A stretch of DNA of 64,000 bases from Leptospira noguchii serovar Panama str. CZ214 (GTDB lineage Bacteria > Spirochaetota > Leptospiria > Leptospirales > Leptospiraceae): assembly GCF_000306255.2 (NCBI RefSeq), contig NZ_AKWY02000023.1:80464-144463 (forward strand), read 5' to 3'. This document shows positions 40,018 to 54,859 of the stretch, in pieces. The position numbers were made by a program, and so were the translations under genes. Position 1 is the first letter of the stretch; each line of letters begins with the position of its first letter. Below the pieces are notes generated by a model. That model did not search any database. It saw nothing but the letters and a program-made list of their open reading frames with translations, and was not told the DNA's origin.

Positions 40018-40129
40018 TATTGGTGTCATGAGTTCGGTTTATATAAAGAATTCATTTCATACATTTATTTTTTCTAAAAATCTTAAAAGAAATCTATAAT
40101 CATTTTAGCAAATTCATTATAAAACGTGG

Positions 40130-40225
40130 TAGTTCCCACATTATAGAAATCGATCTGTAAAATTCAAATCCAACTTTTTTCAGAAAACTGAATTGTGGAT
40201 TTCTTACGCTGAACTCTATTATTTA
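40130..40225 (-). repeat. Family-3 dispersed repeat
   Basis: Blocks in order: GTAGTTCCCACATTATAG, AATCGATCTGTAAAATTCAA, CCAACTTTTTTCAGAAAACT, TTCTTACGCTGAACTCTATT. Same block order as 46201-46297. Confidence 0.7.
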
Positions 40226-40254
40226 AAGTTTTAAATCTTAATTGAAAAATATCG

Positions 40255-40395
40255 TTTCACCACGCGTGCATTCGGAACAAGGCGGCCACATATGCCCAAA
40301 ATACTTCTGGAGTACTAACCTCAACATCGTCGAGGTGGAAGTTGATACCAAGTACAAGCTCGCTCTGCTTCGTGGCTAAAAAAGCACCTACAAGG
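40255..40395 (+). pseudogene. Orphan coding-like fragment, G/C-rich
   Basis: One frame (stop TAA at about 40379) reads HICPKYFWSTNLNIVEVEVD then TKYKLALLRG, with codon use unlike the flanks (CTC, GTC, CTG). It has no start or ribosome site and is about 45 codons long, so it is probably the 3' remnant of a gene acquired or lost. Family not recognised. Confidence 0.3.
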
Positions 40396-40488
40396 TGTTG
40401 CTCCTCGTCGCTATTGTTTTAAAATATTTAATTCTTTCAAAATAACGACGAAGAGAAATTCATTTATTAGAATATTCTAAAAAATGAA

Positions 40489-41826
<1,338 letters not shown>

Positions 41827-41848
41827 ACTTCAAATTCTTAATTATAAT

Positions 41849-42709
41849 TCATTTTTTAGAATATTCAAAATTCTCTACATAATCTCCTACCAGTTTTTGA
41901 AACTCATCAGGAGCTTTTTTAGGCCGAGACTTGGTAAGAGAAACCACCAACTGTTCGTCCTGCACCGTAAAGTATCTTAAACCAGTTTCAATATCCGTAA
42001 CCTCGTGTCTCATATAACTTCGAATTTTTTCAAATGAATGAATCCAAGTACTTACTTTGATTTTTCTTCCCGCAGGAACCGGATGAAAAAATCGGAATAC
42101 ACCACCCATAAAAAATAGAGTTGTATCCATTTCTACAAAACGATCTAAAGTCAAACCGGTTTCTGTAGAAAAAAACCATCTGGAATCTTCAACGATTCTC
42201 CAAAGATAAGCTGGATTGTATTCTCCAAATATGTTTCTCTCACTGTAAAGAGTTATCATTGCAGTATCCACAGTTTTACAAGTTCCTTTAAAATCAGGGA
42301 TCTGTGGAAATTGATCAAAACCGTTCATCTCGGTTTTTTCCAAAGGAAGAAGATCAATCGGGCTTCCTACTTTTTCTGAAAAGGTAAGAGTTTTAATCTC
42401 CGCCGCAACAGTTCCAACATCCGACAAAATTTTCTGATCCCAAAAAATCTTACCATCTTTTAAAGGAAAAGCTTTCGTTTCCGTTTTTAAACTGACTCCT
42501 TCCATCTGCTGAGCCTGGAATCGAATCTGAGATTCCAAAGGATGAATCTTTATCCCTTGAGATAGAATCTCCCGAATCGAAAAACCATTCTTTTCGAGAG
42601 TTCGAAACCTACCTTCGAGACAAAAATTTTCATACGTTCTACTGGTAACGTGTCTCTGAGTATCCAGATCGGAAATCCGAGTCACGAGTTGGATTTCATC
42701 CGCAATCAT
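41849..42709 (-). CDS. Double-hotdog acyl thioesterase-like protein
   Basis: 286 residues containing two hotdog-like halves: residues about 1-125 (TRISDLDTQRHVTSRTYENF as the first helix region) and about 140-280 (NIFGEYNPAYLWRIVEDSRW, with later RYFTVQDEQLVVSL). This resembles FatA/acyl-ACP or acyl-CoA thioesterases, which hydrolyse acyl thioesters. It is cotranscribed with the thiolase and divergent from a TetR regulator. GGAGG lies 6 nt before the ATG. The substrate is unknown. Confidence 0.7.
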   Translation of the reverse strand: MIADEIQLVTRISDLDTQRHVTSRTYENFCLEGRFRTLEKNGFSIREILSQGIKIHPLESQIRFQAQQMEGVSLKTETKAFPLKDGKIFWDQKILSDVGTVAAEIKTLTFSEKVGSPIDLLPLEKTEMNGFDQFPQIPDFKGTCKTVDTAMITLYSERNIFGEYNPAYLWRIVEDSRWFFSTETGLTLDRFVEMDTTLFFMGGVFRFFHPVPAGRKIKVSTWIHSFEKIRSYMRHEVTDIETGLRYFTVQDEQLVVSLTKSRPKKAPDEFQKLVGDYVENFEYSKK

Positions 42710-42856
42710 ACCGGCCTCCGTATTCTTTAGGAGATTCTGACCCTATTTCGCGACCCGTAGGGAGCGAAATGGAGCGAAATCGCTTTCCCTTACGTGTGCC
42801 TTTTGGGAGATTCTGGCCCTAGTTTAGACGAAGCCAAATTTAGATCAAACAAAAAA

Positions 42857-42876
42857 AACAGAACGTTCGTTCTGTT
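42857..42876. promoter_or_regulatory. Putative TetR operator
   Basis: AACAGAAC-GTTC-GTTCTGTT, an 8-bp inverted repeat with core ACGTTCGT, in the 250-nt gap between the divergent thioesterase-thiolase genes and the TetR gene. The core resembles operators of several TetR repressors of fatty-acid or efflux genes. On the plus strand T residues follow, so a terminator role is the alternative. Confidence 0.5.
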
Positions 42877-42959
42877 TTTTTACACCCACCATTCAAAGTC
42901 ATTGACAGAAGATTTTTCCGATAGAAAAATGAACCTTAAGAAATCGGTTACGCTCCACT

Positions 42960-43574
<615 letters not shown>

Positions 43575-44044
43575 TATCCCTTAAATAAATTTTGTAAAAA
43601 CTTTCCTATTCAAGTTTTATAAATAGAAAAATCTTTATCTATACTAATGATTCGTCCAATTCCTTTCTTTCTGCAATACACATTAATGAGACATCGATCG
43701 ATTGGAATATTTTTTCATTCGATTTTTTATATATCGTATATGTCTTCTAAACTAAAATCTTTTGTAAAAAAGAACACTCGAGTTATCACTAACTTCAAAA
43801 GAAAATAACGTTTTAAAATCAATTCCATCAAAGAATTAGAAATTTTTAATAGTCTTTTTAAAAGTTTGGACAGAATCGGTTTGTGGAAGAATTCATTTTT
43901 ATCGGATCAAAAGATCAAAATTGTTCTTAGTTTCAAAGCAAACATTTCTGGAATTAAAATCGGTAAGATTCGCCCTAAAATGTATTCTCATTTTTTAATT
44001 CGTTTTTTAGGTAACCGATTTAAAATAAAAACGAATTCTTCATT
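43575..44044. other. Intergenic region, 470 nt
   Basis: AT-rich, no repeat element recognised. A 60-codon frame (43866-44048) overlapping the msrB start has no ribosome site and is not counted. Confidence 0.5.
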
Positions 44045-44545
<501 letters not shown>

Positions 44546-44557
44546 AATCAATTATAA

Positions 44558-44590
44558 CTTTTCCGAGAAAGTTTAGATTTCTCGGAAAAG
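44558..44590 (+). terminator. Terminator-like hairpin after msrB
   Basis: Perfect 13-bp stem CTTTTCCGAGAAA / TTTCTCGGAAAAG, 7-nt loop, starting 12 nt after the stop and followed by TTTCTACTTTCTTTTTTT. Confidence 0.75.
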
Positions 44591-44652
44591 TTTCTACTTT
44601 CTTTTTTTGATTTTCAAGTTGTGGTGATAGGGAAAATCATACCTAAATCCGG

Positions 44653-45570
44653 ATGAGCAACTTCATGAACGATCACCTCGCCTATGTTTCCGACAACCGC
44701 TCCGTTCGTAATCCAATTCTTCAATTTTTAGCAGAGAAATGGTATACGGTTCTTTATTTTTGGCACTCAATCATTGGAATTTTCTTTCGATTAGAAGATT
44801 TTCCAGAAGGTGATAAACGTCCTGTCGTTTTGGTCCCCGGATTTTTAGGCAGATCTCTTTCTTGGAAGTCGATGTATAAACACCTTTCCGCAAATGGACA
44901 TCCTGTTTATACGGTTCCTCTCGGATTTCAAGTGGGCAACATACGTAAAAAAAGCAAACTTTTAGAAACGTTTTTAATCGAAAAGAATATCCAAAATTGT
45001 TATATTGTCGGCCACTCAACCGGAGGTTTGATCGCAGCGGGTCTTACTTACAAAGGAAGAGATAGAATTAAGAAACTTTTTATTACAGGAACTCCTGTAA
45101 AAGGAACTTATCTGGCTTATTTTACTCCCATATTTATTTCTAGCTGGCAGTCTATGCCTGGTTCTAAATTTATCCAAGAAATCGGCGAAGTATTTGAAAA
45201 GCTGCCTAACGTTCAATCCGTTTTTACAAAAAAAGATCAGTTTATCCTCCCTTCCGAAAATTCTCGTTTAGGTCATTTCGACGACGTAGAACTTCCAGAA
45301 GCAGGACATTTCAATCTTTTTATGGGTCCGTTAGGTATCGAATGTCTTTTCGATTTGATCACAGCAGAAGAAAACAAAGATCCGAAACCAATCATTAGAA
45401 AAGTAGAATCTTCTAAAATAGACCAAAAAACAGCCGAATCATACATTACTAATTCCAAATCTAATATAGTCGCAAAAAAAACAAATTCTAAAACTACTCA
45501 TTCAAAAAAGTCAGCAAAAGCAAAACAAATTTCCAAGAAAAAGTCGGCCCCCGCAAAGAAAAAAAAATAA
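44653..45570 (+). CDS. Alpha/beta hydrolase (lipase-like) with Lys-rich tail
   Basis: 305 residues. The hydrolase fold covers about 50-240: [14 protein letters not shown] (oxyanion loop) and the nucleophile elbow GHSTGG with Ser122, a possible acid Asp at 207-208, and His near GHFNLF (about 219). The last 60 residues are a Lys/Ser/Ala tail ([20 protein letters not shown]) of low complexity, resembling histone-H1-like tails; it might bind nucleic acid or anionic lipid. Substrate unknown. Confidence 0.83.
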   Translation: MSNFMNDHLAYVSDNRSVRNPILQFLAEKWYTVLYFWHSIIGIFFRLEDFPEGDKRPVVLVPGFLGRSLSWKSMYKHLSANGHPVYTVPLGFQVGNIRKKSKLLETFLIEKNIQNCYIVGHSTGGLIAAGLTYKGRDRIKKLFITGTPVKGTYLAYFTPIFISSWQSMPGSKFIQEIGEVFEKLPNVQSVFTKKDQFILPSENSRLGHFDDVELPEAGHFNLFMGPLGIECLFDLITAEENKDPKPIIRKVESSKIDQKTAESYITNSKSNIVAKKTNSKTTHSKKSAKAKQISKKKSAPAKKKK

Positions 45571-45673
45571 AAAATAACATTCTTATTTTAGAATATAAAA
45601 AAATTCAAATATAACCTTTTATAATTTTGAAGATAATTGCCCATTTTCAAAGTAAAAAACAAATCAATAAACA

Positions 45674-45776
45674 TTAGAGTTGTTGAAAAATTCCATAGTC
45701 CAGATTAACAAAACTGCTTCAATCGACTGTTTCCATAAAACAGAAGTAGATGGAGATTCATTTTTCAACAACTCTA
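45674..45776 (+). repeat. Small inverted-repeat element, family 1 (copy 7)
   Basis: Begins TTAGAGTTGTTGAAAAATTC and ends TTTTTCAACAACTCTA. The two ends are perfect inverted repeats over 17 nt, the best-preserved copy of the window. Confidence 0.92.
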
Positions 45777-45855
45777 TTTTTAGAAACTCATTTTGGCGCC
45801 TCCTTTCGATCTACGATCAAAAGGACCGCGCTCTGCCGCGACTACACTTCGTTCC

Positions 45856-45881
45856 GGTCACGTTTTCAATAAAACGTGACC
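45856..45881. repeat. Hairpin with 11-bp stem in G/C-rich repeat
   Basis: GGTCACGTTTT-CAAT-AAAACGTGACC, within a patch rich in CGCG (45825-45910). No T tract. Confidence 0.65.
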
Positions 45882-46200
45882 GCGTTCCGCGTCGCTTAGA
45901 TCGCTGGCGCTTGTAAATTAACTTAGAGCTTGTCGAGCGCTCACAGAAGTGAGGCACTAAGTTTCCTAAAATGTGGGAACTACTACGAAAATTTAACGAC
46001 ATTAGATCTGCTCAAAAGTTCGCAAATTGCTAAATGCGACTTAATTTGTAAGAACTACTATACTTTATTAAAAATTTCTAAAAAATGATCGTGTAAAATT
46101 CTTTGAGGTTTTGGTACAAGCTCTTAATTTTATAACATGAGTTCTAACATCTTCCGAATATAGTTGTAGTTACGACCCAGGATTCAACGATAACATTCTA

Positions 46201-46297
46201 ATGATTTGTAAGAGTTACTACATTTTAGGAATTGATCCATAAAATCCAAATCCAACTTTTTTCAGAAAAATAAATTCCTTACATCGAACCCAAGTTA
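46201..46297 (-). repeat. Family-3 dispersed repeat ending at rsmD stop
   Basis: Blocks TTGTAAGAGTTACTACATTT, AGGAATTGATCCATAAAATC, CCAACTTTTTTCAGAAAAAT, CCTTACATCGAACCCAAGTT. The terminal TAACTTGGGTTCGATGTAAG starts exactly at the rsmD TAA on the minus strand. Confidence 0.75.
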
Positions 46298-46855
46298 TTT
46301 AACTCGAAAAGTTAAAAAATTTTTTCCAAACTTTCTAGTTTCAAAACCGGGCCAACCTGGATTTACAGGAGATTGAATAAAAACTGCTACGGTAGTTTCT
46401 TCACTTAACAAAAAATCAGAAATGGTCCGAATTTTTTCTGCCTTCTTATCCCAAAAAGAATAAGGAGGATCTAAAAAAAAGATTCTAGAAATTTCGGGAA
46501 TATCGAGTTTATCATAAAAACGGAATACATCCTTTCTATAAACTTGACAGTTATCTCCAAATTTAGAGAAAAGCTTTCTAAGGTTGTCTGATCTTTCCCA
46601 AGCCAATTCATACAAAACGACTCTTGCAAATCCTCGACTTACCGCTTCCAGGCCCATCTGCCCCGAACCGGCAAAAAAATCCACAAACACGGATTCTTCC
46701 TGTATCAATCTACCCTTTAATACCAGAGAACCGATCATATCAAAAACAGATTTTTTTAATATTGCAGGAGTAAAGTTAGTGTTTCCGGCGACCGAAGGAG
46801 GGGTTTCGATCGATTTGCCTTTGAACTTTCCGGTTTGTACTTTGAGTATCTTCAA
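46295..46855 (-). CDS. rsmD: 16S rRNA (guanine-966-N2)-methyltransferase
   Basis: 186 residues. SAM-dependent enzyme: [19 protein letters not shown] is the cofactor loop and DPPYSF the catalytic motif of N2-guanine methyltransferases; the N-terminal KGKSIETPP...[14 protein letters not shown] is typical RsmD. Starts at TTG 46855, overlapping the preceding gene's TGA as TTGA. The 3' end coincides with a family-3 repeat. Confidence 0.93.
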   Translation of the reverse strand: MKILKVQTGKFKGKSIETPPSVAGNTNFTPAILKKSVFDMIGSLVLKGRLIQEESVFVDFFAGSGQMGLEAVSRGFARVVLYELAWERSDNLRKLFSKFGDNCQVYRKDVFRFYDKLDIPEISRIFFLDPPYSFWDKKAEKIRTISDFLLSEETTVAVFIQSPVNPGWPGFETRKFGKNFLTFRVK

Positions 46856-47427
46856 GTCTGTGATTCCATTTTTTTTTCGATACTGAGTTCTAAAATTTTA
46901 ATCTTCTTTATAAGTTTTTGGATAGATCCAAATTCTTTGAGTTTAGCAAGAATTTGTTTTGCTTCGGAAAAATTTCCGGCTTCGTACAAAATACACGCGT
47001 AAGTATACAACCCTTCCGTATAACGGACAGAAGACGATCCTTTTTCGGCAAATACTTTTCCCCAATGAATTCCGGATGATTCATCCCCCAATACCAGACA
47101 GCGTTCCAAAAACAAAAACACGGAATTGTAAAAAATCCCAGGATGTGATTCCTTCTTCTCATAAATACTTCTCAGAGTTTTATCAATTTCTTCCGGATCT
47201 TTTTCGGAAGCGGTATATAAAGGTAGAATTTTATAATCTACTTCTTCCCTGCGCAGCGCGGCCCGGGAAACCTTTACTAAAGTATCATAATTTCCTTTTT
47301 TGTAAAAATCATATACATCGCTGAAGTCGGTAGAAAAAACCCTTTGAGAAAAAAATAAGAAGGGTACAAATACGAACCCAAAAAGCCGGTTTTTTACAAA
47401 TCGCCAAACCGGCTGGGTATTTTTCAA
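46852..47427 (-). CDS. Exported TPR-like protein of unknown function
   Basis: 191 residues from TTG 47427, which overlaps the preceding TGA as TTGA and gives a clean signal peptide ([20 protein letters not shown] through RVFS). A frame back to ATG 47463 is open but overlaps the zinc-ribbon gene by 40 nt. The rest is helical with repeat-like pairs ([40 protein letters not shown]), suggesting TPR-type helices. Sits between a zinc-ribbon gene and rsmD in one transcript. Start choice is an inference. Confidence 0.65.
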   Translation of the reverse strand: MKNTQPVWRFVKNRLFGFVFVPFLFFSQRVFSTDFSDVYDFYKKGNYDTLVKVSRAALRREEVDYKILPLYTASEKDPEEIDKTLRSIYEKKESHPGIFYNSVFLFLERCLVLGDESSGIHWGKVFAEKGSSSVRYTEGLYTYACILYEAGNFSEAKQILAKLKEFGSIQKLIKKIKILELSIEKKMESQT

Positions 47428-47624
47428 AGTTCGATCACTGTAGAGGAGCCACACATAGGACAAATTGGCCCTTCAGGTCCATAATCTTCCGCTTCATAAG
47501 CGTCCTCTTCCCAACGATGATCACAATCCTCACAGGCAAACGTTAACACCTCTTCGCCGGTAACATCTTCATCGTAATCAGTCTCAACTTCAAAATCTTC
47601 GTCAAAATCGTAATTGTAAGGCAT
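47424..47624 (-). CDS. Small acidic zinc-ribbon protein
   Basis: 66 residues. An acidic N-terminus ([20 protein letters not shown]) precedes a four-cysteine zinc ribbon: CEDC at about 31-34 and CPMC at about 55-58. Such proteins bind nucleic acid or other proteins; the acidic part may mimic nucleic acid. First gene of the zinc-ribbon, exported protein, rsmD transcript. No named family recognised beyond FmdB-like ribbons. Confidence 0.75.
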   Translation of the reverse strand: MPYNYDFDEDFEVETDYDEDVTGEEVLTFACEDCDHRWEEDAYEAEDYGPEGPICPMCGSSTVIEL

Positions 47625-47719
47625 AGAAATCCACAGAATCAGGAGAGCCCTCTATGTCAAGTTTTAGGGAATTAAAAAATACGTGAACCCAGAATGGGCC
47701 TGTAAAAAATCGACGAAGT

Positions 47720-48727
<1,008 letters not shown>

Positions 48728-48751
48728 AGGATTCCTAAAAATTTTGATCGA

Positions 48752-49159
48752 ATGTTAAACGAAGTGAAATTTTTTTATCTTAAAAAAATCTTAAAAAAAT
48801 TTTTCCGAATCGTTTCCGCGTTTTTACTTTTTCACTGCGGACTTAAACCTGTTCCTCCTCCAGCAGGTAAATTTTGCGATGTTTGGCACAAACCAATAGA
48901 ATGTGTGGAATTAGATTTCAGAAATGGGATTGGGAATATAGACCAAAGAATTTTTCCGATGCGTATGAAAAGTGTAGTTCTATATAACATAGAAATTGAA
49001 AACCGACAAAATGTTTTCGTAGAAGTACTTCACGAACATAGAGTGAGAATTATTTTTCCCGGGAAAGAACCTAGACTTTATTTAAAGATCAAAGACAAAC
49101 AAGATCGTGTAAAAAGATGGGAAAAAGCAAAGGAAGAGTGGGACGAATTTTTTAAATAG
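48752..49159 (+). CDS. Small putative lipoprotein
   Basis: 135 residues. After a basic start (KKILKKFFR) a hydrophobic run ends in FLLFHC (Cys29), a plausible lipobox. The mature part has CDVWHKPIEC, an acidic/basic mixed middle (EIENRQNVFVEVLHEHRVRI) and a charged C-terminal helix (KDKQDRVKRWEKAKEEWDEF). No family recognised. Likely cotranscribed with the TPR-like gene. Confidence 0.62.
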   Translation: MLNEVKFFYLKKILKKFFRIVSAFLLFHCGLKPVPPPAGKFCDVWHKPIECVELDFRNGIGNIDQRIFPMRMKSVVLYNIEIENRQNVFVEVLHEHRVRIIFPGKEPRLYLKIKDKQDRVKRWEKAKEEWDEFFK

Positions 49160-49516
49160 AACAATACATTTTAAATAAACTAGAATATTTATAATACCTA
49201 AATATTAAAAACCCATCATACAAGTAACATATTTTTTAAAACGTAAATTCATTCTAAGAATTTATATAGATAAAAACAATTCTTAATATCTACCAATGCT
49301 TAAGTAATTTTAAATTTTATAAAATTTTTTAATAAATAGAAATTTGATCCAAAGTTCATGGTGCTCTATTTTATTATAGGATCAGTAATTATCGTTATTT
49401 GATAAAAAATTTATTTGATAGAGTTTCTCAAAATGTAAATTTATAAAAATTTCTGATCCCATTCGTTAAGTAGAAAAATTATTTACCGATTAAAATAAAT
49501 CCGTATAATCCAAGCG
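49160..49516. other. Intergenic region, 357 nt
   Basis: Very AT-rich, presumably holding the promoter of the two-component pair; no element or gene recognised. Confidence 0.5.
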
Positions 49517-50218
49517 ATGGTAATACAAAAAATTTCCAAAACTACCAAACCTAATTATTTGGTCTCCATCGTAGAAGATAACCCGCATACCGCGCTCAAT
49601 CTTCAAGAACTTCTTTCTAAGTCTAAAGAATTTAGATTTTTAGAACACTATCCAAATTCTCACAAAGCGATCGAACAAATCCCTCTGAATACACCAGATA
49701 TAGTAATTTTAGATATAGGACTTCCGGAAAAAAGCGGATTGGAATGTCTGAAAGAACTCAAAGAAAAAACACCTAACACTAAATATGTGATATTCACAGT
49801 TTTTGAAGACGAAGAGAAAATTGTAGAAGCGATCCAAGCAGGTGCATCCGGTTATCTTTTAAAGGATACTTCTCCAGAATTGTTTTTAGCGGAACTCAAA
49901 GTAATCGTATTAGGCGGGGCTCCTCTTACTCCTAGAATCGCGGATAAGATCATTCGAGAGTTCACCAAAAAAGAAGAATCTAAAAACCAACCGGTCCAAA
50001 ATACTTTGGGGCTTACAAAAAGAAAACTTGAAATTCTTAATTTTATCGCGCTTGGAATGACCGTTTCTGACATCGCCGACGAACTTGATATATCCAGCCA
50101 TACCGTCAGCAGACATATTGAAAAAATTTATAAAAAAATGGAAGTCCACTCCAAATCAGAGGCAATCATACGCGGAAGAAGAATGGGAATCATCCAAGAC
50201 ATTCCCGGATACCCTTAA
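49517..50218 (+). CDS. NarL/FixJ-family response regulator
   Basis: 233 residues. Receiver domain at about 14-135 with acidic pocket Glu20/Asp21, phosphoacceptor Asp66 in VILDIGLPE, and the Lys in LLKDTSPE. The C-terminal LuxR-type helix-turn-helix (about 160-225, [40 protein letters not shown]) binds DNA. Its stop overlaps the next ATG as TAATG, so it is coupled to the histidine kinase. The regulated genes are unknown. Confidence 0.94.
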   Translation: MVIQKISKTTKPNYLVSIVEDNPHTALNLQELLSKSKEFRFLEHYPNSHKAIEQIPLNTPDIVILDIGLPEKSGLECLKELKEKTPNTKYVIFTVFEDEEKIVEAIQAGASGYLLKDTSPELFLAELKVIVLGGAPLTPRIADKIIREFTKKEESKNQPVQNTLGLTKRKLEILNFIALGMTVSDIADELDISSHTVSRHIEKIYKKMEVHSKSEAIIRGRRMGIIQDIPGYP

Positions 50219-52059
50219 TGTTGCGTACAGGCGCATTCGTACTTTTTAATTTTATTATATTAATTTTATTTTTTACCAATTGCTCCTTTCCTCCAACTTT
50301 TCAAAAAACCCCAACTGCGGAGAAAGGTGTAATCGACCTTCAAAAATTCAATTTGGAAAAAGACACCACCCAACTCAATGGTAATTGGGAATTTCATTGG
50401 AAAGAACTGACGCACGGAAATTTTACGAACTACAAAACTACTTCTTACTTTCTGGTTCCAGGAATTTGGAAAGATTATAATCCGAACTTTACTCCGGAAG
50501 GTTACGCGACTTATCGCCTGCACGTGTTATGCGAATGTATAGATAAAAATTTTAAAGTCAGAATTCCTAGACTTCCGGGTGTTTATGAAGTTTACTTTGA
50601 CGATCAAAAAGTATATTCAAACGGTTTTGTGGGAACAAATTCTATAGAAACCCTATTTTTAGCTCATCCTTTAATTACAAATGTTTCCGTTCCCTCTGGA
50701 GATTTTTATATCACAGTAAATATTTCTACCTTCAAAGGTAATTATCTTAAAGGAGGAATTAGAAAACCTTTTTTAATTGGCAACGGCCACACAATCGATT
50801 TGGATCAAAAAAAAGAAGAATGGAGAGAAATCGTTCTTATAGTTGTTATTTTTTCTTTCGGAATCTATCATATTATATTCTTTTTTTCTTATAAACAAGA
50901 TTCAATTCCTCTATACTTTGCTATATTTTGCTTTTTAGTTTCTGGATATTCGTTTATTACTTCGGAATTTCAATTTACGGCTCTTCCCAGCCTTTCATTA
51001 GATTTGAGGTTACGGATCAAATTTTTTTGCGAAACTGCGTTTTTTCCTACTTCTTTTTGGATGTTACAAAAAATGTTTCCGGTACAATTTAATCGAAAAT
51101 GGATCCAAATTTCTATTGGAACCGGCACTATTTTCTTTTTAGGAATTTTTACATTCAACGAACGTAATATAGTCAATTTTTATTCTTGGTTTATGTATTT
51201 CCCCCCATTTTATGTTTTGGTTTTAATTTTAGGCACGGCGACTACCACCTTTAAAGCCAAGGAACTTCTTACAGGTTTTGTGTTTGCATTTACTATGATG
51301 AACGACGGGATCTACGGTTTGTATGAAATTTACACCTTATACCCTTACAGTTTTCCTCTGGGGCTTGTAGCCTTTGTCGCATTAAATTCTTACATTATTT
51401 CTTCTAGATTTACGGAAGATTTAGAAAAAACAAAAAAATTTGCACAACTACAACTCAAATATAACGAACAACTAAAATTACAAGCCCAAGAAAGAGAGAG
51501 AATCGCTTCCGATATTCACGATTCAATTGGCTCTGAGTTGACTGCGATTCTTTTTGAATTGGAATCCAAAGATAAAAACGATTCTACATTGAAAAAACTC
51601 AAAGCGGAAGTGAGTCATCTTATTTCGAACGTAAGAGACATCGTTTTTCTTATGCATCATCAGGGAAATAATAAAGAACTCGTGGAAGACGTTATGTGTA
51701 GATACGCGGAAAGAATCGGTGGCACTGGAATTATAAACGTCAAAACAAAAATAGAAGAAGTTTCGGATTTGATCCATCTGGATCAATGCCTACACGTTCA
51801 AAAAATCTTTCTGGAAGTTATGTCCAATATACTCAGACATTCCGAAGCTAAAAATATTAGAATTTTATGGAATAAAGAAAATAAAAATTTGGTTTTGAAA
51901 GTGTTGGACGATGGAAAAAAATTTGAAATCAATCCGGAAGAACCTTTGGGAATCGGAATGAGTAGTATTCAAATGAGATCCGAAAAATTAGGAGCGAGTT
52001 ATTTTTTTAATTCTACGAATTCTGAAAATTTATTCCAATTAAATATTCCAATTTATTAA
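50218..52059 (+). CDS. 7TMR-DISM sensor histidine kinase (HisKA_3 type)
   Basis: 613 residues. The N-terminus has a signal or lipobox-like end (LILFFTNC, Cys22). Residues about 40-195 form an extracellular jelly-roll-like sensor (7TMR-DISM_2 type: [16 protein letters not shown]), about 205-390 carry seven membrane segments, then a coiled-coil and the HisKA_3 helix with phospho-His434 in [20 protein letters not shown]-binding motifs: [39 protein letters not shown]. It phosphorylates the response regulator encoded just upstream. The ligand is unknown; DISM sensors often detect carbohydrates. Confidence 0.92.
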   Translation: MLRTGAFVLFNFIILILFFTNCSFPPTFQKTPTAEKGVIDLQKFNLEKDTTQLNGNWEFHWKELTHGNFTNYKTTSYFLVPGIWKDYNPNFTPEGYATYRLHVLCECIDKNFKVRIPRLPGVYEVYFDDQKVYSNGFVGTNSIETLFLAHPLITNVSVPSGDFYITVNISTFKGNYLKGGIRKPFLIGNGHTIDLDQKKEEWREIVLIVVIFSFGIYHIIFFFSYKQDSIPLYFAIFCFLVSGYSFITSEFQFTALPSLSLDLRLRIKFFCETAFFPTSFWMLQKMFPVQFNRKWIQISIGTGTIFFLGIFTFNERNIVNFYSWFMYFPPFYVLVLILGTATTTFKAKELLTGFVFAFTMMNDGIYGLYEIYTLYPYSFPLGLVAFVALNSYIISSRFTEDLEKTKKFAQLQLKYNEQLKLQAQERERIASDIHDSIGSELTAILFELESKDKNDSTLKKLKAEVSHLISNVRDIVFLMHHQGNNKELVEDVMCRYAERIGGTGIINVKTKIEEVSDLIHLDQCLHVQKIFLEVMSNILRHSEAKNIRILWNKENKNLVLKVLDDGKKFEINPEEPLGIGMSSIQMRSEKLGASYFFNSTNSENLFQLNIPIY

Positions 52060-53470
<1,411 letters not shown>

Positions 53471-53533
53471 ATGTGGGAACTCATACTTTTAGAAAATCTG
53501 TTCTCGTTTTCCTACGTCGAATTCACGTTAATC

Positions 53534-53815
53534 GAAGGGAATTTTTCTGAAGAGACGGAAGGTTTCAATCTTAGCGAAATTTTGAACTCAAAATTATCGA
53601 ATGATGAAGAAGAAACGTTATTTGAAGTACAATTTAAAAATGCGTGTGAATTAATAACTCAAATCCTGAAACAAGTTGCAAACTCAGAGGAATTTCAAAA
53701 GATTCCGAAAATTAGACCGATCGTTTTCAGATTATCCATTGAAAGCCAATCCAATCGAGTTTTGGGAAAAATTCATCCAGACGGAACTTTTGAAGATCCG
53801 CCTGCAAAGAAATGA
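53534..53815 (+). pseudogene. 3' remnant of an unknown gene cut by a repeat
   Basis: An open frame runs from 53471 to 53815, but its first 21 codons lie inside the family-3 element. Only the part from about 53534 (EGNFSEETEGFNLSEILNSK, then LFEVQFKNACELITQILKQV, IPKIRPIVFRLSIESQSNRV, GKIHPDGTFEDPPAKK) looks like real protein. It is acidic and helical, about 94 residues, and not recognised. I read it as a gene truncated at its 5' end by the repeat insertion; a repeat-provided start (ATG 53471) is possible. Confidence 0.5.
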
Positions 53816-53935
53816 TTTATTACGAAATTCTAAAAACGTTCCTTCAATGAATGTGCGTTAGGTGATATTTTTTGTTTTCGACAGAAGCTCATTTTCCTGT
53901 CTCAAGAAAATATACCTGAAAATTGTAATGTATTA

Positions 53936-54375
53936 TCAAAGATTCTTTACAACACGATACAACCATTCGGAAAAATAATATGTCCCGATTTGATCCTCTC
54001 CAATTTCGTGATCCCAAAAGACTAAGAAAGGTTCTACAAATCGCGTATCGATACAATATAGATTACCGCTGCCATCATTCATGATTGGAATAAGATATTT
54101 TGGGAGTTTGGGCTTCATTTCAACACGCTCGCTTTCCGTTACACTTATAAGGTCCAAATAGGGTGGCACGTCTGAACCGAGACCGTACAACTCCAAATGC
54201 TGTACCCACCCCAACCGAACGTCTGTAAGAAATTCCGATAATCTCCTTTGATAATGATCTCTAGTTTTTCTTCCGCAAATTTTATAGTTTCGTCCGTCGC
54301 TCCCTTACCAAATGTCTTTACTTCAAAACTTGTTAAAAGATGGAACAATTGATCGAATGTTATAGCATTATTCAT
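53936..54375 (-). pseudogene. SMI1/KNR4 (SUKH) family gene, frameshifted
   Basis: Two overlapping frames together give one SUKH-1 protein of about 145 residues. The first (ATG 54375) reads GKGATDETIKFAEEKLEIII, YRNFLQTFGWGG and then leaves frame; the second continues VQHLELYGLGSDVPPYLDLI and ends SEWLYRVVKNL at 53936. The break is at about 54200 in a run of G; adding one G would restore the typical FGWGG-V-HLELYGLG motif. SUKH proteins are immunity proteins of polymorphic toxin systems. It is a recent pseudogene or a sequencing error. Confidence 0.75.
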
Positions 54376-54638
54376 ACAATATTTAGATATTAATTTCGAA
54401 CTTGTTTGGACTTATTTATTTTCTATATATTATAAAAATATAATTCCAAAAATCAAACCTATGCTTTGACTTCATCCGAAATCAATTTCGTTTTTCCTCT
54501 ACGAACGAACAAAGATAAAAATTAAAATCGGATGCAATTTTTTTAATATTTTTATGGGATGCACAAATCGTAAGTTTCCTTTTCAGGGAATCGTCTATTA
54601 ACAAAACTGTGCTTAAAAAGTAGATTTTCTTTTAGCCC

Positions 54639-54806
54639 TTAAAAGAAGTCCTTTTTTTCTTTGTAGAAAGTTTTCAATCGTTCCGTCGGAGTTTTTTGAT
54701 CTCGGTTGCGTTCCATGACGAGAATCGTTTCCCCTTCTTTTACAAGACGCAGATAGTCACTGAGGTTCTCTTTGAGAACTTTGGTTCCTACCGTTTTCAC
54801 TTTCAT
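54639..54806 (-). CDS. Short Phd/YefM-type antitoxin, apparently orphan
   Basis: 55 residues from ATG 54806 (MKVKTVGTKVLKENLSDYLR), the normal start of Phd antitoxins; an upstream in-frame start at 54842 lies in the promoter region. The DNA-binding half is intact (VKEGETILVMERN), but the expected continuation after ERN is shortened to RDQKTPTERLKTFYKEKK, suggesting an internal deletion. No PIN/VapC or Doc toxin gene follows. TTGACT upstream (about 54842) could be its -35 box. Remnant of a toxin-antitoxin pair or a free antitoxin. Confidence 0.65.
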   Translation of the reverse strand: MKVKTVGTKVLKENLSDYLRLVKEGETILVMERNRDQKTPTERLKTFYKEKKDFF

Positions 54807-54859
54807 AATAAAATAAGGTAAGTCCAAAAAAAGTTGAGTCAACTATTTTCACCACAAAG

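Larger units (their letters stand above)
45571..46294. other. Intergenic region, 724 nt, repeat cluster
   Basis: Family-1 element (45674-45776), then a G/C-rich repeat with an 11-bp hairpin (45856-45881, GGTCACGTTTT / AAAACGTGACC), GTGGGAACTACTACGAAAAT (45973) and a family-3 repeat running into the rsmD stop (46201-46297). No gene. Confidence 0.55.
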
